DNA from: an uncultured Agathobacter sp.
Lineage (GTDB): Bacteria; Bacillota; Clostridia; Lachnospirales; Lachnospiraceae
Reading direction: 5' to 3'
DNA length: 64,000 bases
Assembly (NCBI GenBank): GCA_934307695.1
Contig: CAKRCS010000006.1
Coordinates: 1 to 64,000 of the forward strand
Of the stretch, positions 17,746-24,771 are shown in pieces. The first letter of the stretch is position 1; each line of letters begins with the position of its first letter. Below the pieces are notes generated by a model. It saw only the letters and a list, made by a program, of their open reading frames with translations. It had not been told where the DNA came from and searched no databases. A program made the translations under genes and the position numbers.

Positions 17746-18657
17746 ATGAAAAAAATATTTTATATATTTTCCTGCTGTATGTTTTTTTATTTTATCGCAT
17801 ATCCGTCCAAAGCATTCTATGCATCCTCCAATGGGATATTGCTCTGGTTTAACCAGATACTGCCGACGCTTCTGCCCTTTTCCATCCTGTCGAATGTGCT
17901 GCTTGCCGTCTGCGGCGCATCTTCGCAGAACACGCAAAGAAGCTTTGCAAGGATCACCGGCTGGGAATGGTTCGTGATCGCCTGCGGAATGTTTTTCGGC
18001 TTCCCGATCGGAAGCAAGCTGACCGCCGACATTTATAAGAGCGGGGCGATCTCCGCGGAGCGCGCACGCATTCTGTGTGCCTTTACCAACAACATGAGTC
18101 CGGCATTTGTAAGCAGCTTCGTCTGCTGTAATATACTAAAGGACAGCTCCCTTGTTGTTCCGATGTTTCTCGCACTGTATATGCCGCCGCTTCTCATTGG
18201 CTGCTTTTTGCTGTCAAGGCAGCCGCTTACCCTATCTGTTCATAAAAAAGCGGCATCAAGATTTCAAATAGACATGCAAATCATTGACGCCGGAATTGTA
18301 AGCAGCTTTGTTACGCTTATTAAATTGTGCGGATATATTGTCATGTTCTCGATCACCGCAGATTTGTTTATGCATATCCATTTCCTGCCGGAACAGATAC
18401 GCTGCCTGATGGTTGGAATCACCGAGGTCACAAACGGAACAGCCCAGCTTGCGTATATCTCCTGTTCCAAGGAAGTAAAAATGCTCATGGCGGTACTGTT
18501 TCTGGCACTTGGCGGGCTGTCCGGGCTGGCACAGACGAACTCCATGCTGTCGCAGACCAATCTTCCCATCACCAGTTATATCCGATTCAAACTGCTCTAT
18601 GCAGCCTGTTCCGTGCTCGTATGCCTATGTATGTTACTCTTCGGCGGCATCACCTGA
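17746..18657 (+). CDS. ylbJ: YlbJ-like sporulation integral membrane protein
   Basis: A 303-residue polytopic membrane protein with about seven hydrophobic segments, including an N-terminal one (FYIFSCCMFFYFIAYP). Segments IAYPSKAFYASSNGILLWFNQILPTLLPF and FGFPIGSKLTADIY match the YlbJ/nucleoside-recognition (Gate) fold. In B. subtilis ylbJ lies beside coaD and rsmD and is needed for heat-resistant spores; here coaD and rsmD are likewise adjacent but convergent. There is no Shine-Dalgarno sequence before the ATG. The last 24 bases overlap the 3' end of the opposing coiled-coil gene. Substrate unknown. Confidence 0.82.
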   Translation: MKKIFYIFSCCMFFYFIAYPSKAFYASSNGILLWFNQILPTLLPFSILSNVLLAVCGASSQNTQRSFARITGWEWFVIACGMFFGFPIGSKLTADIYKSGAISAERARILCAFTNNMSPAFVSSFVCCNILKDSSLVVPMFLALYMPPLLIGCFLLSRQPLTLSVHKKAASRFQIDMQIIDAGIVSSFVTLIKLCGYIVMFSITADLFMHIHFLPEQIRCLMVGITEVTNGTAQLAYISCSKEVKMLMAVLFLALGGLSGLAQTNSMLSQTNLPITSYIRFKLLYAACSVLVCLCMLLFGGIT

Positions 18658-19275
18658 TGCGCCAAGTCCGGAAAGATCGACGGTCTCCACGGTGCTGGAT
18701 ACAGGCTCGTCCGGCTGTTCTAAATCGGTCTCAGGCTCTGCCGGGAACAATTGTGCACGGTTCGTAGAAACCATATCCAAAAATCCCTGAAGGGATGAGA
18801 TCAGATTGTCATAGCGCATGCGCGAAGTATCGATAGCGTTGGAAAGAATATCCTCCACACCCTTCAACTGGCTGTCTGTATATGCCATTGCACCCATGCG
18901 GATGTTATTTGCCTCGTTGGTGGCATTGTCAAGAATCTCCTGTGCCTGCTTGGTTGCAATCATGACAACCTCATTCGCCTGCGCGTATGCCTGCTGCATG
19001 ATCTGGTGCTCGGATACAAGTTCATTGGTCTGGATCTGTGCCTGCGCGATGATCTCGTCCGCCTTTGCCTGTGCATCTGCAAGGATTGCATCCTTGTTGC
19101 TGATGATCTTCTGGTAACGCTTGATCTCCTCCGGTGTCTTGGAACGAAGCTCCGCAATCAGCTCCTCAAGCTCCTCACGTTCCACAACGATTTTTGTACT
19201 TGAAAGGATCTGCGGCTTGCATTTTTCAATATAGTCTTCAATCTCGTCAATGATCTGTTCGATTCTGCTGCTCAT
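18634..19275 (-). CDS. Coiled-coil protein of unknown function next to coaD
   Basis: A 213-residue soluble, charged protein, mostly one long helix. Residues about 25-165 are heptad-like and rich in Ala, Glu, Gln and Lys (AQAKADEIIAQAQIQTNELV, KQAQEILDNATNEANNIR), similar in style to DivIVA or V-ATPase stalk proteins. The C-terminal 45 residues are acidic and low-complexity. No membrane segment or enzymatic motif. It is the last gene of the rimO-pgsA-rsmD-coaD run, 12 bases after coaD, and overlaps ylbJ tail to tail. Similar proteins occur at this place in related clostridia (recollection); the function is unknown. Confidence 0.8.
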   Translation of the reverse strand: MSSRIEQIIDEIEDYIEKCKPQILSSTKIVVEREELEELIAELRSKTPEEIKRYQKIISNKDAILADAQAKADEIIAQAQIQTNELVSEHQIMQQAYAQANEVVMIATKQAQEILDNATNEANNIRMGAMAYTDSQLKGVEDILSNAIDTSRMRYDNLISSLQGFLDMVSTNRAQLFPAEPETDLEQPDEPVSSTVETVDLSGLGASGDAAEE

Positions 19276-19287
19276 AAGAAATACTCC

Positions 19288-19770
19288 TTATCTTTTTTCA
19301 TACTTTTCATAGATCCGGTCGACAAACGGAGCCGGAACAAACTTGGATATATCGCCCTTGTACGAGGCAAATTCTTTAACGATTGTAGAACTCAAATACG
19401 AATATTGCAGGTTGGTCGTAAGAAAGACGGTCTCGATGTCAGGAGCCTGCACATGGTTGGACTGGGCAATCTGAAGCTCGTACTCAAAATCCGTGACGGC
19501 ACGAAGCCCACGGATGATGATTGTGGCGCCGATTTCACGCATATAATCCACAAGCAGACCATCAAACGAACCTACCGTAACATTCGGCAGATCTTTTGTC
19601 ATCTCTTTAATCATACTAACACGTTCGTCTAAAGAAAACAACGAATTTTTTGCACTGTTATTCAGCACTCCGACCACCAGCTCATCCACGATTTTTGAGG
19701 AGCGCTCGATGATGTCAAGATGTCCGAAGGTCAACGGATCAAAACTTCCCGGGTATATGGCCTTTTTCAT
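19288..19770 (-). CDS. coaD: Phosphopantetheine adenylyltransferase
   Basis: A 160-residue CoaD, the fourth enzyme of coenzyme A synthesis, which transfers AMP to 4'-phosphopantetheine. The nucleotidyltransferase signature [16 protein letters not shown] contains the T/HxGH-type motif, and the [14 protein letters not shown] and YLSSTIVKE segments are typical. Six bases after rsmD, the classic Firmicutes rsmD-coaD pairing. Confidence 0.97.
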   Translation of the reverse strand: MKKAIYPGSFDPLTFGHLDIIERSSKIVDELVVGVLNNSAKNSLFSLDERVSMIKEMTKDLPNVTVGSFDGLLVDYMREIGATIIIRGLRAVTDFEYELQIAQSNHVQAPDIETVFLTTNLQYSYLSSTIVKEFASYKGDISKFVPAPFVDRIYEKYEKR

Positions 19771-19776
19771 AATGCC

Positions 19777-20328
19777 TCATTTCCTGCGCAGGAAAACATG
19801 CGCATTGGTTTTGTATTTTTTGTATTTCGTGATCTCATATCCAAGGTCATCCACATCGGAAAAATCGGTCTGCAGGGATGCCTCCGTAATAATGATCGTA
19901 TCCGCTTTTACAAGGCTTGAATCCGCAAGATAAGCAAGCACTTCCTTCTCAAGCCCGTGGTTGTACGGTGGATCCATGAATATGATGTCGAACCGGTATT
20001 TGCCCTCCATCATGGAAAGTGCACTCCTTACATCCGCCTGATAAAGCTTGGATACCTTGTCAAATCTGGTAAATGAAATATTGTCCTCAATGCATTTGGC
20101 AGCCTTTTTGGAATTTTCCACAAACACAGCATACTCTGCACCTCTGCTTAACGCTTCAAGTCCGATCTGTCCGCTTCCCGCAAAAAGATCAAGGAAATAG
20201 CATCCCGGAAGGTACGGCTGTAACATATTAAACAAGGTCTCTTTGATCTTGTCCGAGGTCGGACGTGTCTCTAACCCCTCGATGGTCTTAAGCGGAAGGC
20301 TTCGTGCTGTTCCGGCAATAATGTGCAT
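19777..20328 (-). CDS. rsmD: 16S rRNA (guanine966-N2)-methyltransferase
   Basis: A 183-residue Rossmann-fold methyltransferase. Motif I is LDLFAGSGQIGLEALSRGA and the catalytic motif IV is DPPY (IIFMDPPYNHGLE). The N-terminal MHIIAGTARSLPLKT and RPTSDKIKETLFNML stretch is diagnostic of RsmD. It methylates one guanine of 16S rRNA during 30S assembly. Adjacent to coaD as usual. Confidence 0.96.
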   Translation of the reverse strand: MHIIAGTARSLPLKTIEGLETRPTSDKIKETLFNMLQPYLPGCYFLDLFAGSGQIGLEALSRGAEYAVFVENSKKAAKCIEDNISFTRFDKVSKLYQADVRSALSMMEGKYRFDIIFMDPPYNHGLEKEVLAYLADSSLVKADTIIITEASLQTDFSDVDDLGYEITKYKKYKTNAHVFLRRK

Positions 20329-20340
20329 AATGTACCTCCG

Positions 20341-20889
20341 TTATTTCTGCTCTTTTAAGACACTCTTGTTCTTCCAGATGTAATCCACCAGGGAAATAAC
20401 TGTGAGTGTGGTTGCAACAACGATCAGAATGATGCCGATGACGTTAAGTACGGGATTGCACAGGTACTGGTTGAACATCAGCACGATCACCATGATCATC
20501 TGGAAAACGGTCTTGAACTTACCCCAGTAGCTTGCGGCGATCACGATGCCGTTGTCGGATGCGACAAGGCGGAAACCGCTGATGATGAACTCTCTTGCAA
20601 TGATGATAAGTACGACCCATGCCGGCAGAAGTCCAAGCTCGATAAAGCAGATCAGTGCCGAGCAGACAAGCAGCTTGTCCGCAAGCGGATCCATAAATTT
20701 GCCAAAGTCGGTGATGAGGTTGTACTTGCGGGCAATTTTGCCATCAAACAGATCAGTCAGACTGGCAATGACAAAAATGACCAGTGCAATGTAGTTGCCG
20801 TATCCTTCAAAATACGGAGCCATCAGAAAAAATACAAAAAACGGAATTAAGATCACACGAAAAATCGTTAATTTATTCGGCAGGTTCAT
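20341..20889 (-). CDS. pgsA: CDP-diacylglycerol--glycerol-3-phosphate 3-phosphatidyltransferase
   Basis: A 182-residue membrane enzyme with about five hydrophobic segments and the CDP-alcohol phosphotransferase motif D-G-x2-A-R-x8-G-x3-D-x3-D (DLFDGKIARKYNLITDFGKF then MDPLADK). It makes phosphatidylglycerophosphate, the first committed step to phosphatidylglycerol and cardiolipin. The start overlaps the rimO stop by 4 bases (ATGA), so translation is coupled. Confidence 0.95.
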   Translation of the reverse strand: MNLPNKLTIFRVILIPFFVFFLMAPYFEGYGNYIALVIFVIASLTDLFDGKIARKYNLITDFGKFMDPLADKLLVCSALICFIELGLLPAWVVLIIIAREFIISGFRLVASDNGIVIAASYWGKFKTVFQMIMVIVLMFNQYLCNPVLNVIGIILIVVATTLTVISLVDYIWKNKSVLKEQK

Positions 20890-22211
20890 GGTAAAATCTC
20901 TCCTATCAAATCATATTCATAAGCACCGGTGACACGGACCTTTACGACATCTCCGGTCATCAGCTCTTCTTCAGTATTCACAAAGATATATCCGTCCACA
21001 TTCGGGGCATCACGGTAGGTTCGTCCGATGTAAACATTCTCATCCGCAACCTTTCCTTCGATAAAAGCATAGAGCTCGGTTCCCTCCATGCTCTCATTCT
21101 TGTCGAAGATGACCTCCTCCTGCAGTTCCATGACGGCATCTTTCCAGTCAAGCATCTGTTCCTCGTCCACCTGATCCGGGAACTCCGCTGCCGGAGTGCC
21201 CTCCTCTGCGGAATAGGTAAATGCGCCAAGACGGTCAAATTCCATGTCATTGACAAACTGCATCAGCTCCTCGTGCATCTCCTCCGTCTCACCCGGAAAA
21301 CCGCAGATGAGGGTTGTCCGAAGTGCAATATCCGGGATGCGGCTGCGCAGATAAGCGATACGCCCGGTAAGCTCCGCCTTGTTGGTCTTTCGTCCCATCC
21401 GGCGCAGGATCTCATCATTGCAGTGCTGGATCGGCATGTCCAGATAGTGGCAGACCTTCTTGTCGCGGATCATGGCTTCGATCAACTCCTCGTAGATCTC
21501 CTCCGGATAGCAATACAAAATGCGGATCCAGAAAAGCCCCGGAATCTCATTTAATGCGTCCAGCAGCCTATGCAGGGACTTCTCGCCGTAGAGGTCGACA
21601 CCGTAAAGCGTGGTTTCCTGTGCGACAAGAACAAGTTCTTTCACCCCATCGTTGACCAGTGAGACTGCCTGTGCAATAAGTTCTTCCATCGGCACACTGC
21701 GGTAACGCCCACGGACAGATGGAATGACACAATAGGTACAGTTCTTATTGCAGCCCTCCGCAATCTTAAGGTATGCAAAATGTCCTCCGGTGGTCAGCGC
21801 ACGCCTGGCCACGATCTGTGGAAGTCCGACAAGCGGCTGCATGCTCTTGAAAAACTGATGCTCCAGTGCCTGATCGACCGCTTTCAGGATCGTGTCGTAG
21901 GAATTGGTTCCGATGATCGCATCGACCTCCGGTATCTCCGTGCGGATTTCATCCTGATAGCGCTGTGCAAGGCAGCCGGTAACAATAAGTGCCTTGCAGC
22001 TGCCGGACTTCTTGTATTCCGCCATCTCCAATATGGTATTGATGCTTTCTTCCTTTGCATCTCCGATAAAACAGCAGCTGTTGACAACGATGATATCTGC
22101 CTCTGCTTCCTCATCGGTCATCTCGATGCCTGCCGCTGTCATCATTCCAATCATATTCTCGGAGTCAACAAGATTCTTGTCGCAGCCGAGAGAGATAAAT
22201 AATAATTTCAT
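20886..22211 (-). CDS. rimO: Ribosomal protein S12 methylthiotransferase
   Basis: A 441-residue radical SAM methylthiotransferase. An N-terminal UPF0004 domain binds a second cluster (LGCDKNLVDSE, NSCCFIGDAKEE, TGCLAQRY). The radical SAM core has CNKNCTYCVIPSVRGRYRS, and a C-terminal TRAM domain ends the protein. RimO rather than MiaB is indicated by SLGCDKNLVDSE and the overall order; the window also holds a separate MiaB. It adds a methylthio group to an Asp of S12. First gene of the rimO-pgsA-rsmD-coaD run. Confidence 0.94.
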   Translation of the reverse strand: MKLLFISLGCDKNLVDSENMIGMMTAAGIEMTDEEAEADIIVVNSCCFIGDAKEESINTILEMAEYKKSGSCKALIVTGCLAQRYQDEIRTEIPEVDAIIGTNSYDTILKAVDQALEHQFFKSMQPLVGLPQIVARRALTTGGHFAYLKIAEGCNKNCTYCVIPSVRGRYRSVPMEELIAQAVSLVNDGVKELVLVAQETTLYGVDLYGEKSLHRLLDALNEIPGLFWIRILYCYPEEIYEELIEAMIRDKKVCHYLDMPIQHCNDEILRRMGRKTNKAELTGRIAYLRSRIPDIALRTTLICGFPGETEEMHEELMQFVNDMEFDRLGAFTYSAEEGTPAAEFPDQVDEEQMLDWKDAVMELQEEVIFDKNESMEGTELYAFIEGKVADENVYIGRTYRDAPNVDGYIFVNTEEELMTGDVVKVRVTGAYEYDLIGEILP

Positions 22212-22225
22212 AAGTATTCCACTTG

Positions 22226-22260
22226 TAAAAAAGGAATGACTTGTCGCCTCGTCATTCCTT
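22226..22260 (-). terminator. Rho-independent terminator after rpoZ
   Basis: On the minus strand, a 10-bp stem AAGGAATGAC/GTCATTCCTT with a 10-base loop is followed by a run of T. It closes the yicC-remA-gmk-rpoZ operon before rimO. Confidence 0.88.
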
Positions 22261-22267
22261 TCTCCTT

Positions 22268-22510
22268 CTAGTTATTTTCTTCGTCTGAAAGAATCTTGAC
22301 CTTGCCCTTATACAATTCCTGAACAGCGATGGATAAAGGCTTGTTGCAAGGTGCATCTGCAAGCGGCTCTGCTCCATCGATCAACTGGCGCGCACGCTTA
22401 GAGGTTGCAAGAACGATGGAATAACGGCTGTTTACAACCGGCTCCTCTCCAATTTCAGCAGATGCGTCATTAACGACTTTCATAAGTTCAACATAAGATG
22501 GATGTATCAT
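22268..22510 (-). CDS. rpoZ: RNA polymerase omega subunit
   Basis: An 80-residue omega subunit, which aids beta' folding and RNA polymerase assembly. The core signature VNSRYSIVLATSKRARQLIDG is present. It begins MIHPSYVELMKVV, a form common in clostridia. Two bases after gmk, the usual order, and followed by a strong terminator. Confidence 0.93.
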   Translation of the reverse strand: MIHPSYVELMKVVNDASAEIGEEPVVNSRYSIVLATSKRARQLIDGAEPLADAPCNKPLSIAVQELYKGKVKILSDEENN

Positions 22511-22512
22511 TT

Positions 22513-23181
22513 TTATTCTCCTTTCGAAAAGCTTTTCAGCTCTTTTCGCATATTATCAACAAACGGGATATGATTGCACATCCGATACGGTTCGTTCTTT
22601 GTGCCATCATGATTCTTTTCGTTTGTAATGATTTCATGTAATAGGGTGACGCTCGCATCGAGATCGTCATTGATGAGCAGATAATCGTACTGCTCAACCC
22701 CCTGTGCTTCCTCGCAGGCGCGCTGCATACGCTTGGCGATCACATCCGCCTCCTCTGTTCCGCGTCCGGTAAGTCTGTGGTGCAGTTCAACTGCGCCGGG
22801 AGCGCTCACAAAGATAAGCGTCGTGTCCGGGAAATTCTTCTTGACCTGCATCGCACCCTGCATCTCGATCTCAAGAAGGACATTCTTTCCCTCGCTGATA
22901 CGGTCGAGAACATACTGCTTCGGTGTGCCGTAGTAGTTGTTGACATACTGGGCATACTCCAGAAAATCCCCGTGGGCGATCATCGCTTCAAATTCCTGTC
23001 TGGACTTGTAAAAATAGTGGACACCCTCCTGCTCTCCGGCTCTCGGCGCGCGCGTGGTCGCAGAGATGGAAAGCGCATATTCATTCTGGTAGCGGGTCAT
23101 AAGCTCATGGACGAGCGTTCCCTTCCCGGCTCCCGAAAAACCGGAAACGATAACTAATATTCCCTTGTTATTTGTGTTCAT
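22513..23181 (-). CDS. gmk: Guanylate kinase
   Basis: A 222-residue GMP kinase. The P-loop is GFSGAGKGT, followed by the GMP-binding [17 protein letters not shown] region. It carries a C-terminal extension of some 20 residues compared with typical 200-residue enzymes. It overlaps remA by 4 bases and precedes rpoZ, the standard Firmicutes arrangement. Makes GDP for GTP and (p)ppGpp pools. Confidence 0.95.
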   Translation of the reverse strand: MNTNNKGILVIVSGFSGAGKGTLVHELMTRYQNEYALSISATTRAPRAGEQEGVHYFYKSRQEFEAMIAHGDFLEYAQYVNNYYGTPKQYVLDRISEGKNVLLEIEMQGAMQVKKNFPDTTLIFVSAPGAVELHHRLTGRGTEEADVIAKRMQRACEEAQGVEQYDYLLINDDLDASVTLLHEIITNEKNHDGTKNEPYRMCNHIPFVDNMRKELKSFSKGE

Positions 23182-23441
23182 TCCTTTACCTCTTGTATTC
23201 CGCCCGGATTATGGAAACGGCCGGCTAACGTCTCCGGCTGCAGGGCAGATAAGATCAGCTTATCGTTGGTGGTGAAGATCACACTCTTGGTCTTGCGTCC
23301 CTGTGTTGCGTCAATCAGCGTCCGGCTCTCTTTTGCCTGAATGATCATCCGCTTGATCGGTGCAGACTCCGGCGAGATGATCGAGATCACCTTGTCGCTG
23401 CTTACCATGTTGCCAAACCCGATATTGATAAGTTGTGCCAT
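23178..23441 (-). CDS. remA: RemA-like DNA-binding regulator (DUF370)
   Basis: An 87-residue RemA/YlzA homologue with the conserved [18 protein letters not shown] start and [16 protein letters not shown] segment. In Bacillus RemA forms ring-like oligomers and activates extracellular matrix and osmoprotection genes; in this organism the targets are unknown. Overlaps gmk by 4 bases. Placed between yicC and gmk as in most Firmicutes. Confidence 0.92.
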   Translation of the reverse strand: MAQLINIGFGNMVSSDKVISIISPESAPIKRMIIQAKESRTLIDATQGRKTKSVIFTTNDKLILSALQPETLAGRFHNPGGIQEVKE

Positions 23442-23459
23442 AGTCCTTCCTGCCTGTTG

Positions 23460-24338
23460 TTATTCGATGTTCTGAATCTGCTCGCGCACCTTCTCGATAT
23501 CCGTCTTAAGGCTGATCCCGATGTCGGAAAGCTCAAGGTTGTTTGCCTTTGACAGTATGGTGTTGGCTTCGCGGTTCATCTCCTGTGCGATAAAATCCAG
23601 CTTGCGTCCGATGCCGCCTCCGGCAATCAGCGTATCCTTCGTGGACTGGATATGGCTGCGCAGACGCACGGTTTCCTCATCCACACATACCTTGTCGGCG
23701 TAGATGACAGCCTCTGTGACGATACGGCTCTCATCGATCTGGCGGTCTGCAAGGATATCCTTTAGCTTCTCCTCCAAACGGATGCGGTAATCCTTCATGA
23801 TCTCCGGTGACCGTTCTTCAATATAATCCACATAAGTGAGCATATTGTCAAGCTTGCCGATCAGATCATCCCTAAGGCGTTCGCCCTCCCGGATCCGGCT
23901 GTCTACAAACTGGCTGCAGGCATCGCGGAGTGCGGATTCAAGTCCGCTCCAAAGCTCTTTTTCATCGATATTCTGTTCTTCCATCACAAATACATCCGGG
24001 TAGCGGGACAATGTGCTTACGCGGATATCATCCTCAAGTCCGAAGGTCTGTGCCATCTGGCGCAGATATTTCAAATATTCCCCTGCGAGTGCTTCATTAT
24101 ACTGTAAGGAAAAATTATCCTCCGAATAATCCTCGTAGGTTATGTAGAGATCTACCTTGCCGCGCTCCATGTATTCCTTTAACAGATTGCGGATCGTACT
24201 CTCGAAGAAATTAAGTTTTTTCGGCATCTTGATATTGACATCTAAGTACCGGTGATTTACAGATTTGATCTCAACGGTGAACTTGCGCTTCTCATCTGCG
24301 TACTCACCGCGTCCAAATCCGGTCATGCTTTTGATCAT
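23460..24338 (-). CDS. YicC/YloC-family endoribonuclease
   Basis: A 292-residue protein with the family hallmarks: MIKSMTGFGRGEY at the start, EIKSVNHRYLDVNIKMPK, and the C-terminal GRKLDFIAQEMNREANTILSKANN. Members are RNA endonucleases or RNase adaptors with coiled-coil middle regions. First gene of the yicC-remA-gmk-rpoZ operon, with GAGG about nine bases before the ATG and a strong promoter at 24369-24397. Confidence 0.93.
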   Translation of the reverse strand: MIKSMTGFGRGEYADEKRKFTVEIKSVNHRYLDVNIKMPKKLNFFESTIRNLLKEYMERGKVDLYITYEDYSEDNFSLQYNEALAGEYLKYLRQMAQTFGLEDDIRVSTLSRYPDVFVMEEQNIDEKELWSGLESALRDACSQFVDSRIREGERLRDDLIGKLDNMLTYVDYIEERSPEIMKDYRIRLEEKLKDILADRQIDESRIVTEAVIYADKVCVDEETVRLRSHIQSTKDTLIAGGGIGRKLDFIAQEMNREANTILSKANNLELSDIGISLKTDIEKVREQIQNIE

Positions 24339-24368
24339 TGGATTGTACCTCTTCGCATAGATGCAAAT

Positions 24369-24397
24369 ATTATAATGCTAAAATATGGTTTCGTCAA
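24369..24397 (-). promoter_or_regulatory. Sigma-A promoter of yicC-remA-gmk-rpoZ
   Basis: TTGACG (24392-24397) and TATAAT (24369-24374) with a 17-base spacer on the minus strand; near-consensus. It begins just downstream of the SASP terminator. Confidence 0.88.
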
Positions 24398-24418
24398 TTT
24401 TTTTATCTACTTTCTGCG

Positions 24419-24447
24419 CAAAAAGAGCTGCGGTAGATACCGCAGCC
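24419..24447 (-). terminator. Rho-independent terminator after the SASP gene
   Basis: Minus-strand stem GCTGCGGTA/TACCGCAGC with a 2-base gap, followed by TCTTTTT. It ends the single-gene spore transcript before the yicC promoter. Confidence 0.88.
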
Positions 24448-24464
24448 CTCCGGGCGGAAAATAA

Positions 24465-24647
24465 TTACTTGCCCGCCATCTGTTTCTCCTGTGCCTCGAT
24501 CATTTTCTTGACCATGTAGCCACCGACAGAACCGTTCTGCTTAGAGGTAAGATCCCCATTGTAGCCGTCCTTAAGTGGTACGCCAAGCTCACCTGCTACT
24601 TCATACTTAAAACGATTTAATGCACTTTTTGTACTTTTATTGCTCAT
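24465..24647 (-). CDS. Alpha/beta-type small acid-soluble spore protein
   Basis: A 60-residue SASP that coats and protects spore DNA. The N-terminal half has the GPR protease site region (KYEVAGELGV; cut expected after Glu) and the C-terminal half the DNA-binding motif SKQNGSVGGYMVKKMIE. A strong AAGGAGGAAA ribosome binding site precedes the ATG, and a sigma-G-type promoter lies at 24719-24747. It has its own terminator. This is direct evidence that the organism is a spore former. Confidence 0.96.
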   Translation of the reverse strand: MSNKSTKSALNRFKYEVAGELGVPLKDGYNGDLTSKQNGSVGGYMVKKMIEAQEKQMAGK

Positions 24648-24695
24648 GACAATTTCCTCCTTGTTGTAGGTCTGATAACCTTCGTGTGGTGTTTT

Positions 24696-24713
24696 GTAAC
24701 CTCATCTGGTTAC
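24696..24713 (-). repeat. Inverted repeat at the 5' end of the SASP transcript
   Basis: GTAACC/GGTTAC with a 6-base loop. The predicted start site from the sigma-G boxes falls at about 24712-24713, so the mRNA would begin directly with this hairpin. It could protect the 5' end of the message or be a protein-binding site; only the repeat is seen. Confidence 0.6.
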
Positions 24714-24718
24714 AATCT

Positions 24719-24747
24719 TAGTATGACCAAGGGGAAAAAGTCTATGC
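24719..24747 (-). promoter_or_regulatory. Sigma-G type forespore promoter of the SASP gene
   Basis: GCATA (24743-24747), 17 bases, CATACTA (24719-24725) on the minus strand: an exact fit to the sigma-G pattern GMATR-N17/18-CATNHTA known from Bacillus SASP genes. It lies between the rqcH stop and the SASP gene. Confidence 0.82.
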
Positions 24748-24771
24748 TGGTAACTTAAGGAAGTCCGTTTC

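Noticed and set aside
17716-17937. 74-codon N-terminal extension of PepD
   Set aside because: It would lie within ylbJ on the opposite strand, lacks a ribosome binding site and is not PepD-like; the start at 17715 has GGAGG.
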